Shown here: one piece after another, positions 16,766-25,686 of the stretch
How positions within the stretch are numbered: position 1 is the first letter of the stretch
How the letters are laid out: each line of letters begins with the position of its first letter
NCBI RefSeq assembly: GCF_000308635.1
Contig: NZ_BAGD01000097.1
Coordinates: 1 to 64,000 of the forward strand
Length of the DNA: 64,000 bases
Reading direction: 5' to 3'
From: Nocardia otitidiscaviarum NBRC 14405
GTDB taxonomy: Bacteria; Actinomycetota; Actinomycetes; Mycobacteriales; Mycobacteriaceae
Program-made: the position numbers and the translations under genes
Notes under the pieces: generated by a model
Databases searched by the model: none
Told to the model about the DNA's origin: nothing
What the model saw: only the letters and a program-made list of their open reading frames with translations

Positions 16766-16993
16766 GCCCCCACTGTATGCGCGCCACACACCGGCCCTCA
16801 CCACGCCCCCGCCACAGCTGAGATCTGACCGTCGATGGCGGCAGCGTGACCGGTCGCCACCGCATCCGCTCGACGCCGCCGGCCACGGACGGACACGGTG
16901 AAACCCGAACCCCGTCGCAGGCCGGTTCCATCGCATCGGCATCACCAACGGCCGCCGCTGGGTGCACGCGACCGCCGTCCCGGGACAAAAGTT

Positions 16994-17023
16994 CGGCCCC
17001 GCACCGGGTTTCGGTGGGGGCCG
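16994..17023 (-). terminator. hairpin 17 bp after the GNAT stop
   Basis: CGGCCCC(G)CACCG pairs with CGGTGGGGGCCG: a 12-bp stem with one bulged G and a 5-base loop. It is placed to end the mqo-GNAT transcripts on the minus strand. Confidence 0.6.
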
Positions 17024-17039
17024 AGGAAGGTGCGGCGGC

Positions 17040-17489
17040 TCAGCCGCGGCGCATCGGGATATGCGGTATGCCGTCCTCGATGTACTCGTCGCCGTCGGGC
17101 TTGAAGCCGTGCTTGGTGTACATGTCGACCAGGTAGGTCTGGGCGTTGAGGCGGACCGTGGCCGAACCCGCCTCGGCGAGGGCGGCCTGCAGCACGCGGG
17201 TGGTGTAGCCGTGTCCGCGGGCGGGAACGCTGGTGCAGAGGCGGCCGATGCGGAAGGACTTCACGCCGTCGTGGTGCTCCTCGAGCAGCCGCAGGGTGCA
17301 GATGACCTCACCCTCGTCGTCGAGCCAGAAGTGCCGGGTCTCCGGCAGCAGGTCGAGCCCGTCGAGTTCCGGGTAGGCGCATTTCTGCTCGACGACGAAC
17401 ACTTCGACGCGAAGTTTCAACAGCTTGTACAGGGTCTCGGTATCCAGGTCCTGGGCCCACGACCGTTTGAGAGCAACCGTTGACATCAT
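17040..17489 (-). CDS. GNAT acetyltransferase, ElaA-like
   Basis: This 149-residue GNAT has the ElaA-type N-terminus (LYKLLKLRVEVFVVEQKCAYPELDGLD) and the acetyl-CoA loop IGRLCTSVPARGHGYTTRVLQAAL (R/QxxGxG/A-like ARGHGY). It ends NAQTYLVDMYTKHGFKPDGDEYIEDGIPHIPM, as in ElaA proteins. It is the counterpart of Rv2851c, which likewise sits beside mqo and the chelatase. The acceptor substrate is unknown. ATG codons at 17489 and 17486 are both possible starts. It lies 12 bp downstream of mqo and is probably co-transcribed. Confidence 0.88.
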   Translation of the reverse strand: MMSTVALKRSWAQDLDTETLYKLLKLRVEVFVVEQKCAYPELDGLDLLPETRHFWLDDEGEVICTLRLLEEHHDGVKSFRIGRLCTSVPARGHGYTTRVLQAALAEAGSATVRLNAQTYLVDMYTKHGFKPDGDEYIEDGIPHIPMRRG

Positions 17490-17501
17490 CGCGTCTTGCT
17501 A

Positions 17502-19028
17502 TCACACCGCGGCGTGCGGCGCGACCCCTTCGGTATCGGGCGTGTTCGATTCGAGACGCAGCGCCTTGTTGGACCAGTCCCACACCTCGCGGAACAGCGC
17601 CTGGTTCTCCGAGAGCTTCACGCCCAGCGAGGGCACCATTTCCTTGAGTTTCGGCTGCCACGAGGCGTATTCGTGCGGGAAGCACTTCTGCATGACGTCG
17701 AGCATGGCGCTCACGCAGGTGGACGCGCCCGGGGAGGCACCGAGCAGACCGGCGATGGTGCCGTCCTCGGCCGCCACCACGGCGGTGCCCAGTTCCAGCA
17801 CGCCGCCCGCGCCCTTGCGCCGGATCATCTGCACGCGCTGGCCAGCGATGATCAGCTCCCAGTCGTGGCCGTCGGCGCGCGGAATGAACTCCTCCATCGC
17901 GTCGACCCGACCGGCCTGCGACTTCAGCAGCTCCGAGACCAGGTACTTGACCAGGCCGAGTTCGGTGACGCCGACGCCGAGCATGGAGAACAGGTTGTTG
18001 GGTTTCACCGACTTGAGCAGATCGGTGTAGCCGCCGTCCTTGAGGAACTTCGGCGTCCAGCCCGCGTAGGGGCCGAACAGCAGTCCACGGTCCCCGTCGA
18101 TGACGCGGGTGTCCAAGTGCGGCACCGACATCGGCGGCGCGCCCACGGCGGCCTTGCCGTACACCTTGGCCTCGTGCTTGGCGATGAGTTCCGGATTGGT
18201 GCAGCGCAGGAACAGGCCCGACACCGGGAACCCGCCGAAGCCGGAGATCTCCTTGATGCCGGACTTCTGCAGCAGCGGCAGCGCGCCGCCGCCCGCGCCG
18301 ACGAAGACGAACTTGGCGTTGACGACGCGCGCCTTGCCGGTACGGGTGTTGCGCACCTTCACCAGCCAGGAGCCGTCGGACTGCTTGGTGAGGTTGCGCA
18401 CCTCGTGCCCGAAGGCGAGATCGGCACCGGACGCGCCCAGGTAGGCCAGCAGTTCGGTGGTCAGCTCGCCGAAGTCGATATCGGTGCCGGCGTCGGTCCA
18501 GTTCAGCGCGACCGGGTCGGAGAAGTCGCGGCCGCGGGCCATGAGCGGCAACCGGCGCGCGAATTCGTCGGGGCTGTCGATGAATTCCATCCCCTCGAAC
18601 AGCGGATGCCGCGACAGCGCCTCGTAGCGCTTGCGCAGGTACCGCACATCCGCCTCGCCGTGGGTGAAGCTCACGTGCGGGATGGGGTTGATGAAGTTCG
18701 AGGGTTCGGCCAGGATGCCGGTCTCCACGGCGTACGACCAGAACTGGCGCGACACCTGGAAACGCTCGTTGATGTCGATGGCCTTGGTGATCTCGACGGA
18801 GCCGTCGGCGTTCTGCGGCGTGTAGTTGAGCTCGCACAGCGCCGAGTGGCCGGTGCCCGCGTTGTTCCACGGGTCGCTGCTCTCCGCGGCGGCGGCGTCG
18901 AGCCGCTCGAACACGGTGATCGACCAGTCCGGCTGCACCTGGCGAAGCAGTGCACCCAGGGTGGCACTCATGATGCCGGCACCGATGAGTACTACATCGG
19001 TCTTCTCAATCTTGGCAGCGTTCGGCAC
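17502..19028 (-). CDS. mqo: malate:quinone oxidoreductase (Mqo)
   Basis: Mqo is a membrane-associated FAD enzyme that oxidises malate to oxaloacetate and passes electrons to quinone, as a TCA-cycle step. The 508-residue protein has the FAD-binding N-terminus TDVVLIGAGIMSATLGALL and the family stretches DPWNNAGTGHSALCELNYTP, FVGAGGGALPLLQKSGI and LLGASPGASTCVSAML. It is full length. It starts at GTG 19028 with GGAAG about 11 bases upstream. It is transcribed divergently from the hydrolase at 19203; the gap holds an inverted repeat (19061-19080) that may be an operator. Confidence 0.96.
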   Translation of the reverse strand: MPNAAKIEKTDVVLIGAGIMSATLGALLRQVQPDWSITVFERLDAAAAESSDPWNNAGTGHSALCELNYTPQNADGSVEITKAIDINERFQVSRQFWSYAVETGILAEPSNFINPIPHVSFTHGEADVRYLRKRYEALSRHPLFEGMEFIDSPDEFARRLPLMARGRDFSDPVALNWTDAGTDIDFGELTTELLAYLGASGADLAFGHEVRNLTKQSDGSWLVKVRNTRTGKARVVNAKFVFVGAGGGALPLLQKSGIKEISGFGGFPVSGLFLRCTNPELIAKHEAKVYGKAAVGAPPMSVPHLDTRVIDGDRGLLFGPYAGWTPKFLKDGGYTDLLKSVKPNNLFSMLGVGVTELGLVKYLVSELLKSQAGRVDAMEEFIPRADGHDWELIIAGQRVQMIRRKGAGGVLELGTAVVAAEDGTIAGLLGASPGASTCVSAMLDVMQKCFPHEYASWQPKLKEMVPSLGVKLSENQALFREVWDWSNKALRLESNTPDTEGVAPHAAV

Positions 19029-19060
19029 GGGTAGATCGACTTCCTTGTCCTAGATGCGGC

Positions 19061-19080
19061 AACCTAGCGGCGCTTAGGTT
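19061..19080. promoter_or_regulatory. inverted repeat in the mqo / hydrolase divergent promoter region
   Basis: AACCTA and TAGGTT are separated by 8 bases, and a further ACCTAG half-site lies at 19092-19097. The half-sites resemble those of IdeR/DtxR boxes (TTAGGTTAG...), but their order and spacing do not fit the 19-bp iron box. It is therefore only called a candidate operator 33-52 bp upstream of the mqo start. Confidence 0.4.
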
Positions 19081-19202
19081 ACCCGTCGTTCACCTAGTTT
19101 CGATTGTGCCCCTCAACACGTGGAATTCACGCAGCGACAGGGCCGATTGTGAGAGATCCCTCCCGGGTGTGATGCCGCGACGTCGGGGGATAGATTGGGA
19201 CT

Positions 19203-20270
19203 GTGAGCTCCGATACGCCCACCGCGACCTCCACCGTCACCGATCCGACGGCTCCCGCCTGGCAACCGGATGTGCTGGGTGCGGGCTACGAACGACTGAC
19301 CATCCCACTGGGTCCCGACCCGGACGGCGAGGGTGAGGTGGAGGCCGTCCTGGTCCGCCACACGCCCACCGAGGCGCCGGTCGCGACCAAGGCCGTGCTC
19401 TATGTGCACGGGTTCACCGACTACTTCTTCCAGAAGCATCTGGCCGAGCATTTCGCCGGGCGCGGATACCGCTTCTACGCGCTCGACCTGCGCAAGTGCG
19501 GCCGGGCCCGGAAGCCGGGGCAGACCGCGCACTATGTCAGCGACCTGACGCTCTACGACGCCGAGTTGAATCGCTCGCTGCGGACCATCCGTGCCGAGAC
19601 CGGGCTGCCCACGCTGATCCTGGCGCATTCGACGGGTGGGCTCATCGCCTCGCTGTGGCTGAACCGGCTCAATCGCTCCGGCGGCGTGCGGGCGCAGGGC
19701 ATTACCGGACTGGCGCTCAACAGCCCGTGGTTCGACCTGCAGGGACCTGCCTACTACCGGTCGGTCGGTACGGCGGTACTGCACGGCCTGGCCCGTTTCA
19801 GCGCCATGACCCGCCTGCCGCTGCCCGAGGGCAGCGCCTACGGCGACAGCCTGCACCACACCGTCGCCGGGGAATGGGATTACGACCTGGACTGGAAGCC
19901 GCTGACCGGTTTCCCGGTGCACGCGGGCTGGCTGCGCGCGATCCGCCGCGGGCATGCCCGCCTGCATCAGGGCCTGGATATCGGGGTGCCCGCGCTCATC
20001 ATGCGGTCGAAGGTGACCAAGTTCATGCGCACGTACGGTCCGGCCGCGGATGTGTCGGATGTGGTGCTGGACGTCCGCCAGATCCAGCGCTGGTCGGGCT
20101 GCCTGGGCACGCGCACCAATATCGTGCCCATCGAGGGGGCCCGCCACGATGTGTTCCTGTCCGCGGAGACGCCGCGTAAACAGGCGTTCGCGGAGCTGGA
20201 TTCGTGGCTGGACTGGCTCGACACCGCCTCGGCCGAGCCCGTCGCCACCTCACCAGAAGCTGGTGCGTAG
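19203..20270 (+). CDS. alpha/beta hydrolase, lysophospholipase-like (Rv2854 counterpart)
   Basis: This 355-residue serine hydrolase has VLYVHGFTDYFFQKHLAEHF, then the nucleophile elbow LILAHSTGGLIAS (HSTGG) and a late His in IEGARHDVFLS, giving Ser, His and a likely Asp. The pattern is that of monoacylglycerol lipase/lysophospholipase-type proteins. Context (divergent from mqo) and sequence match Rv2854 of M. tuberculosis. The substrate is probably a lipid ester. Start GTG 19203. Its 3' end overlaps by 21 bp the convergent gene at 20250. Confidence 0.85.
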   Translation: MSSDTPTATSTVTDPTAPAWQPDVLGAGYERLTIPLGPDPDGEGEVEAVLVRHTPTEAPVATKAVLYVHGFTDYFFQKHLAEHFAGRGYRFYALDLRKCGRARKPGQTAHYVSDLTLYDAELNRSLRTIRAETGLPTLILAHSTGGLIASLWLNRLNRSGGVRAQGITGLALNSPWFDLQGPAYYRSVGTAVLHGLARFSAMTRLPLPEGSAYGDSLHHTVAGEWDYDLDWKPLTGFPVHAGWLRAIRRGHARLHQGLDIGVPALIMRSKVTKFMRTYGPAADVSDVVLDVRQIQRWSGCLGTRTNIVPIEGARHDVFLSAETPRKQAFAELDSWLDWLDTASAEPVATSPEAGA

Positions 20271-20813
20271 CACGATCTCGGTGGCCAGTTCGTGGTCTGC
20301 CTCGGTGGCCACGTCGGTGACATCCATGGTGACCAGGCGGTATTCCCCGTAGACATGGCGGCCGGACGCCTCGGCCGCTTCCCGGGGCAGCGCCTTGGTG
20401 GCCAGCAGGGTGGTGGGGATCTCCACGGCGGGGCAGCTCGGATCCGGGGCCGTACCGCCGGTGACGGGCACCGCGGGGTGGGCGCGACCGGCCACGACCA
20501 GGCTCATGAACCGGCCGAACCCCCGGGCGGACAGCTGCCAGGCCAGCTCGGCCCCGGCGCCGCAGCCGACCAGGTTGGCCCACGGCACCCGCAGTTGGTC
20601 GAGCAGGGCGAGCACGGTGGCGGTGTCGAGGCCGTCGGCGTGCTCGACGACGAAGGTGCGCAGATCGGAGTTGTGCAAGCGGGCACAGACCTGGTCGTAG
20701 ACGTCCGCGGGAGCGCCCGCATCGGGCAGCAGCAGAACACTGTGCCGGGATTCGGGGCCCCCGACTCGCACGGTCCACGTCTTGTCACCGACCGTGAGCT
20801 GCCGAGATTCCAT
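20250..20813 (-). CDS. alpha/beta-hydrolase-fold protein lacking the nucleophile Ser
   Basis: This 187-residue protein looks like a truncated alpha/beta hydrolase: VLLLPDAGAPADVYDQVCARL, FVVEHADG, and a degenerate elbow LVGCGAGAELAWQLSA, where GxSxG is replaced by CGAGA. The cap and C-terminal catalytic region are also shortened. It is likely non-catalytic, perhaps a binding or partner protein. It is convergent with, and 21 bp overlapped by, the active-looking hydrolase gene at 19203, and it lies 64 bp downstream of cobQ on the same strand. No better family was recognised. Confidence 0.65.
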   Translation of the reverse strand: MESRQLTVGDKTWTVRVGGPESRHSVLLLPDAGAPADVYDQVCARLHNSDLRTFVVEHADGLDTATVLALLDQLRVPWANLVGCGAGAELAWQLSARGFGRFMSLVVAGRAHPAVPVTGGTAPDPSCPAVEIPTTLLATKALPREAAEASGRHVYGEYRLVTMDVTDVATEADHELATEIVLRTSFW

Positions 20814-20877
20814 GTGAATTCACGGTACACGTCACCGGGGAGACCGCATCGCGTGTCGGTGTGATTTCGATCGGGGC

Positions 20878-22392
20878 TCAGCGGGTGGTGCGCAGAATGG
20901 CGAGATCGGTCGGTGCGCCGCCGGTGATCAGCCCTTCCAGGGCCGCCTCGTCGAGGTGCTTCTCCATCAGGTCGGCGAGCAGGTCCAGCTGTGCGGCGCG
21001 CTCCCGCGCCACCGAAACATCGTCGGCCACAACGAAGCCCGTACGCCCGGCGCGCTCGGCGAGTTCGCGCAGCCAGGCTCGGCGGAACGCGTCGTTCTCC
21101 AGGAGGCCGTGCAGGTGGGTGCCCCAGACGCAGCCGCGCGCACTCCCTTCGGGAGCGCCGTCCAACTCCAGCCAGGGCCGGTCACCGCTGTGACGGACCC
21201 GACCGTGATGGATCTCGTATCCGTGCACGGGCAGGCCGCGGGCGTGGCCGGTGGCGCGGCGCAGCACCTTCGGGTCGGCGAATTCGATCTCGAGGTCCAG
21301 CAGCCCGAGGCCCGCGACCGTGCCCGCGTCCGATTCCACGCGGTCCTCGATGGCACGGGCCAGCATCTGGTATCCGCCGCAGATGCCCAGGATCGGCCCG
21401 CCCGCGGCGGCGCGGGCGCGCAGGGCATCGGCGATTCCGGTGCGGCGCAGCCATTCCAGATCGCTCACGGTGGCCTTGCTGCCGGGCAGGATCACCAGAT
21501 CCGCGCCGGTCAGCCGGGAGGGATCGGTGACCCAGCGCACGGCCACACCCGGTTCGCAGGCCAGCGCCTCCACATCGGTGGAGTTGGAGATGCGCGGCAG
21601 CCGGACGGCGGCGACGGTCAGCCATTCCGGCCCGCGCGGCGGCAGGGAGCGGCCCACCGGGGCGTCGGCGACGGTGCCGAGCGAATCCTCGGCGTCGATC
21701 CACAGCTCCTCGGCGAAGGGGAGGACACCGAGCGTGGGGCGGCCGGTGAGCGCGGTGAGCTGGTCGATACCGGGTCGCAGCAGCTCTACGTCACCGCGGA
21801 ACTTGTTGATGACGAATCCCGAGATCAGTTGCTGGTCTTCGGGTTCCAGAATGGCGACGGTGCCGAAGAGATGCGCCAGCACCCCGCCGCGGTCGATATC
21901 GCCGACAAGCAGCACCGGCAGCCCCGCCGCGCGGGCCAGGCCCATGTTCGCCAGATCGGTTGCGCGCAGGTTGATTTCGGCCGGTGACCCCGCGCCCTCG
22001 CAGATCACCACATCGAATTCTGCTCGCAGCGCGGCCAATTCGTCCGCCACCACCTGCCGCAGGTGCTGCCGGTGCCGGAAGTAGTCGCGCGCCCCCACGG
22101 TGTCGACGGCCCGCCCGCGCACCACCAGCTGGGAGCGCCGGTCACTGCCGGGTTTGAGCAGGATCGGATTGAAGCGCACGCTGGGCTCGAGTCCGCACGC
22201 CCGCGCCTGGAGGGCCTGCGCGCGGCCGATCTCCCCGCCGTCGGGGGTGACGACGGAGTTGTTGGACATGTTCTGCGCCTTGAACGGCGCGACGCGCACC
22301 CCGCGCCGCGCCAGCATGCGGCAGAGTCCCGCCACCACAACGCTTTTCCCGGCGTCGGAGGTGGTGCCCGCGACCAGCAGCGCGCCCTTCAC
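20878..22392 (-). CDS. cobQ: cobyric acid synthase (CobQ)
   Basis: CobQ amidates the b, d, e and g side chains of adenosylcobyrinic acid diamide with glutamine and ATP. This is a full-length 504-residue member. The N-terminal ATPase (dethiobiotin-synthetase-like) begins LLVAGTTSDAGKSVVVAGLCR and has PFKAQNMSNNSVV and ICEGAGSPAEINLR. The C-terminal glutaminase has VILPGSKATVSDL, the nucleophile region ILGICGGYQMLA and the final GTHLHGLLEND. Start ATG 22392. It lies 31 bp downstream of map on the same strand, so both may share a transcript. It completes the set of cobalamin amidases in the window with cobB. Confidence 0.96.
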   Translation of the reverse strand: MKGALLVAGTTSDAGKSVVVAGLCRMLARRGVRVAPFKAQNMSNNSVVTPDGGEIGRAQALQARACGLEPSVRFNPILLKPGSDRRSQLVVRGRAVDTVGARDYFRHRQHLRQVVADELAALRAEFDVVICEGAGSPAEINLRATDLANMGLARAAGLPVLLVGDIDRGGVLAHLFGTVAILEPEDQQLISGFVINKFRGDVELLRPGIDQLTALTGRPTLGVLPFAEELWIDAEDSLGTVADAPVGRSLPPRGPEWLTVAAVRLPRISNSTDVEALACEPGVAVRWVTDPSRLTGADLVILPGSKATVSDLEWLRRTGIADALRARAAAGGPILGICGGYQMLARAIEDRVESDAGTVAGLGLLDLEIEFADPKVLRRATGHARGLPVHGYEIHHGRVRHSGDRPWLELDGAPEGSARGCVWGTHLHGLLENDAFRRAWLRELAERAGRTGFVVADDVSVARERAAQLDLLADLMEKHLDEAALEGLITGGAPTDLAILRTTR

Positions 22393-22423
22393 CGGCTGGC
22401 CTTCGCGGCGGGCGGGCGGGCGC

Positions 22424-23287
22424 TCACGGCAGGGTGAGGATTTCCGCGCCGGTGTCGGTGACGACCAGGGTGTGCTCGAACTGTGCCGTCCATTTGCGGT
22501 CCTTGGTGACCACCGTCCAGCCGTCGTCCCAGATCTCGTAGTCGATGCCGCCCAGATTGATCATGGGCTCGATGGTGAAGGTCATGCCCGGCTCGATCTC
22601 GGCCTCCACGGCGGGCTGGTCGTAGTGCAGGATCACCAGGCCGCTGTGGAAGGTGGGTCCGACGCCATGCCCGGTGAAATCGCGCACCACGCCGTAGCCG
22701 AAGCGGTTGGCGTAGGACTCGATGACGCGGCCGATGACATTGAGGGCGCGGCCGGGGCGCACCGCCTTGATGGCGCGCATGGTGGCCTCCTCGGTGCGCT
22801 CCACCAGCAGGCGCACCTCCTCGTCCACGTCACCGGCGAGGAAGGTGGCGTTGGTGTCGCCGTGCACGCCGTGGATGTAGGCGGTGACGTCGATATTCAC
22901 GATGTCGCCGTCCTCGATCACGGTGGAGTCGGGGATGCCGTGGCAGATGACCTCGTTGAGCGAGGTGCAGCAGGATTTGGGGAATCCCTTGTAGCCCAGT
23001 GTCGACGGGTACGCGCCGTGATCGCACAGGTACTCGTGTGCGATGGCGTCGAGTTGATCGGTGGTGACGCCGGGGGCGACGGCCTTGCCCGCCTCGGCGA
23101 GCGCCTGCGCCGCGATCTTGCTCGCGATGCGCATCTTCTCGATGGTCTCCGGTGTCTGCACCCAGGGCTCGTGTCCCTCGTTGACCGTCTTCTTCCAGAC
23201 GTACTCAGGCCGCTCGATGGACTTCGGCACCTCTCGAATGGGCGACTGGGTGCCGGGAACGAGAGGTTTGCGGGTGCGCACTGACAT
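22424..23287 (-). CDS. map: methionine aminopeptidase, type I with N-terminal extension (MapB-like)
   Basis: This enzyme removes the initiator Met from new proteins. The 287-residue protein has all five metal ligands of type I MetAPs: D in INIDVTAYIHGVHGD (two Asp), H in FTGHGVG, E in TIEPMIN and E in QFEHT. The roughly 40-residue N-terminal extension with KSIERPEYVWKK is typical of actinobacterial MapB (Rv2861c). Start ATG 23287. It is located next to cobQ and near other genes of the Rv286x series. Confidence 0.95.
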   Translation of the reverse strand: MSVRTRKPLVPGTQSPIREVPKSIERPEYVWKKTVNEGHEPWVQTPETIEKMRIASKIAAQALAEAGKAVAPGVTTDQLDAIAHEYLCDHGAYPSTLGYKGFPKSCCTSLNEVICHGIPDSTVIEDGDIVNIDVTAYIHGVHGDTNATFLAGDVDEEVRLLVERTEEATMRAIKAVRPGRALNVIGRVIESYANRFGYGVVRDFTGHGVGPTFHSGLVILHYDQPAVEAEIEPGMTFTIEPMINLGGIDYEIWDDGWTVVTKDRKWTAQFEHTLVVTDTGAEILTLP

Positions 23288-23397
23288 GGAACAAGACTAT
23301 CCGCCCGCGGGGAGTGGTTCTTACCCGGAATACTTCCGGACCATGGTCCGTTCAGCAGGTTGGTTGACGCGGTAACTACTTGCAGGAGGCACCCGCC

Positions 23398-24405
23398 GTG
23401 GAATTGGGATTGACCACATTCGCCGAGATGACCGCCGTCGGCGACCGCCCGGCGCCCGGTGCCGGACAGCGCTTGCGCGAGGTGGTGGCCGAGGCCGTCG
23501 CCACCGAGCGCGCCGGACTGGACGTCTACGGCGTCGGTGAACACCACCGCGCCGACTTCGCGGCCTCCGCCCCCACCGTGGTGCTGTCGGCCATCGCCGC
23601 CCGCACCGAACGCATCCAGCTCACCAGCGCGGTCACCGTGCTCAGCTCCGCGGACCCGGTGCGCGTGTACCAGGAGTTCGCCACCCTGGACCTGCTCTCC
23701 GGCGGGCGCGCCGAACTGATGGCGGGCCGTGGCTCGTTCATCGAATCCTTCCCGCTGTTCGGCTACGACCTGGGCGACTACGACGCACTCTTCGACGAGA
23801 AACTGGCGCTGCTGCTGAAGATTCGCGCGGACGAGCCGGTCACCTGGTCCGGGAAGTTCCGCGCCCCGCTCAGCGACACCGTGGTGTATCCGCGCACCGA
23901 ACGTCCGCTGCCGGTGTGGATCGCGGTGGGCGGCACCCCGGAATCCGTCGCCCGCGCCGGGCTGCTGGGCCTGCCGCTGGCCATCGCCATCATCGGCGGA
24001 CAACCCGCGCGCTTCAAACCGCTGGTGGACCTGTACCACCGGGCACTGGCGGAGGGCGGCCACGAGCCGCGGCCGGTGGCGGTGCACGCGCACGGCTATG
24101 TGGCGGAAACGGATTCGCAGGCCGTGAACGACTTCTACGCGCCCTACGCCGCCGCCATGAGCGCCCTCGGACGCGAACGTGGCTGGGCCCCCATGACCCG
24201 CGACCACTTCGACGCCCTGCGCTCCCGGAGCGGCTCGCTGTTCGTCGGCACCCCCGACCACGTGGCGGAGAAGATCGCCACCGTGCGCGACGATCTCGGC
24301 CTGGACCGCTTCATGCTGCACACCAGCGTGGGCACGCTGCCGCACGAAAAGGTGCTGCGCAACATCGAGTTGCTCGGCGACAAGGTGGCCCCGCAGGTGC
24401 GGTGA
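23398..24405 (+). CDS. LLM-class flavin-dependent oxidoreductase
   Basis: This 335-residue TIM-barrel protein of the luciferase-like monooxygenase class has ELGLTTFAEM at the start, GVGEHHRADFAASAPTVVLSAIAARTERIQL and the later FVGTPDHVAEKIATV. These proteins use FMNH2 or F420; the substrate is unknown. AGGAGG at 23384-23389 lies 8 bases before GTG 23398, which decides that start over the TTG at 23380. It is a monocistronic unit followed by a hairpin at 24413. Confidence 0.88.
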   Translation: MELGLTTFAEMTAVGDRPAPGAGQRLREVVAEAVATERAGLDVYGVGEHHRADFAASAPTVVLSAIAARTERIQLTSAVTVLSSADPVRVYQEFATLDLLSGGRAELMAGRGSFIESFPLFGYDLGDYDALFDEKLALLLKIRADEPVTWSGKFRAPLSDTVVYPRTERPLPVWIAVGGTPESVARAGLLGLPLAIAIIGGQPARFKPLVDLYHRALAEGGHEPRPVAVHAHGYVAETDSQAVNDFYAPYAAAMSALGRERGWAPMTRDHFDALRSRSGSLFVGTPDHVAEKIATVRDDLGLDRFMLHTSVGTLPHEKVLRNIELLGDKVAPQVR

Positions 24406-24412
24406 GCGCGAC

Positions 24413-24427
24413 CGCGGCCGGGCCGCG
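24413..24427 (+). terminator. hairpin after the LLM oxidoreductase
   Basis: CGCGGC-CGG-GCCGCG, a 6-bp stem with a 3-base loop, lies 7 bp after the stop. It is short but very GC-rich. It is a possible terminator before the TerC gene. Confidence 0.4.
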
Positions 24428-24669
24428 CCGATCGCCGATCCGACCGTCCCGCCCGGCAAGACGCGGTGAGCAGGCCGACCAGAGGCCCGGCCGACCACGG
24501 GCTCGCGGCCGTTACCGGCGGTGCCGTGACCGACACCGATTCATGCGCACCTGGAGGCCCGGTTCCGGCGCGGTCGGCCCGCACGGTCACTGTCTACCGT
24601 TACGATCTCGGGGACACTCTCGGGTGGCGTCGACGCCGCGCGGGGCAGCACACAGCGGAGGATGCGCGC

Positions 24670-25686
24670 GTGGCCGAAATCAGCACCCTGACCTGGATTG
24701 TCACCATCGGTCTGATTCTGTCGCTGCTCGCGGTGGATCTGATCGTGGCGGCGGTGAAGCCGCATCGGGTGGGCTTCCGGGAGGCCACCCTCTGGTCGGT
24801 GTTCTACATTCTCGTGGCCGTCGCTTTCGGCGTGTGGTTCGCCTGGCAGTACGGCAGCGGGTTCGGGGCGGAGTTCTTCGCCGGATACGTGGTGGAGAAG
24901 AGTCTGTCGGTGGACAACCTCTTCGTCTTCGTGATCATCATGACCACCTTCGCGGTGCCGGAGGAGCATCAGCACAAGGTGCTCACCTTCGGCATCGTGC
25001 TGGCGTTGATCATGCGGGCCATCTTCATCGCCTTGGGCGCGACGCTGCTGTCGCTGTTCTCCTTCATGTTCCTGCTGTTCGGGCTGCTGCTCATCTACAC
25101 CGCGGTGCAGCTGTTCCGGCACCGCGATCAGGATCCCGAGGTCGACGACAATGTGATGGTGCGGGCCGCGCGGCGGCTGCTGCCCATTACCGACGACTAT
25201 GTGGGCGGCAAGCTGTCGACCCGCGTGGACGGGCGCTGGATGGTGACGCCGCTGTTCATCGTGCTGCTGGCCATCGGCAGTATCGATCTGCTGTTCGCGC
25301 TGGACTCGATTCCGGCGGTGTTCGGTGTCACCCGCGAGCCCTATATCGTCTTCGCCGCCAACGCTTTCGCGCTGCTGGGGCTGCGGGCGCTGTTCTTCCT
25401 CGTCAAGGGTCTGCTGGACCGGCTGGTGTACCTGTCGACCGGCCTGTCGCTGATCCTGGCGTTCATCGGCGCCAAGCTCATCCTGCACTGGGCGCACGTC
25501 GACATCGACGACCGCGTGCCGGAGATTCCGACCTCGGTCAGCCTGGGCGTGATCGTCGCCGTGCTCGTGGTCGTCACCGTGGCCAGCCTGATCAAGACGC
25601 GGCAGGATCCGACCGCGAAGGCGCATGCGGGCTCGCTGCGGGCGCATCCGGATCAGGAGCGCGACCGACAGGGGCAGCCGGGCTGA
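24670..25686 (+). CDS. TerC-family integral membrane protein
   Basis: This 338-residue protein has about nine hydrophobic helices. It has the TerC signatures EKSLSVDNLFVFVIIMTTF and IGSIDLLFALDSIPAVFGVT, with acidic residues inside helices expected to bind metal. Family members (TerC, Alx) take part in metal efflux, tellurite resistance or metalation of exported proteins. GTG 24670 is preceded by GGAGGA at 24657-24662. The Arg/Asp-rich C-terminal tail overlaps by 95 bp the end of the convergent ArsR gene. I looked upstream for a yybP-ykoY Mn riboswitch and did not find one. Confidence 0.9.
   Translation: MAEISTLTWIVTIGLILSLLAVDLIVAAVKPHRVGFREATLWSVFYILVAVAFGVWFAWQYGSGFGAEFFAGYVVEKSLSVDNLFVFVIIMTTFAVPEEHQHKVLTFGIVLALIMRAIFIALGATLLSLFSFMFLLFGLLLIYTAVQLFRHRDQDPEVDDNVMVRAARRLLPITDDYVGGKLSTRVDGRWMVTPLFIVLLAIGSIDLLFALDSIPAVFGVTREPYIVFAANAFALLGLRALFFLVKGLLDRLVYLSTGLSLILAFIGAKLILHWAHVDIDDRVPEIPTSVSLGVIVAVLVVVTVASLIKTRQDPTAKAHAGSLRAHPDQERDRQGQPG

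Noticed and set aside
19061..19097. Canonical IdeR/DtxR iron box before mqo
   Set aside because: Half-sites are present but the order and spacing do not fit the 19-bp TTAGGTTAGSCTAACCTAA palindrome.
24406..24669. yybP-ykoY manganese riboswitch before the TerC gene
   Set aside because: TerC/Alx genes often have one, but the conserved riboswitch core is not seen in this leader.
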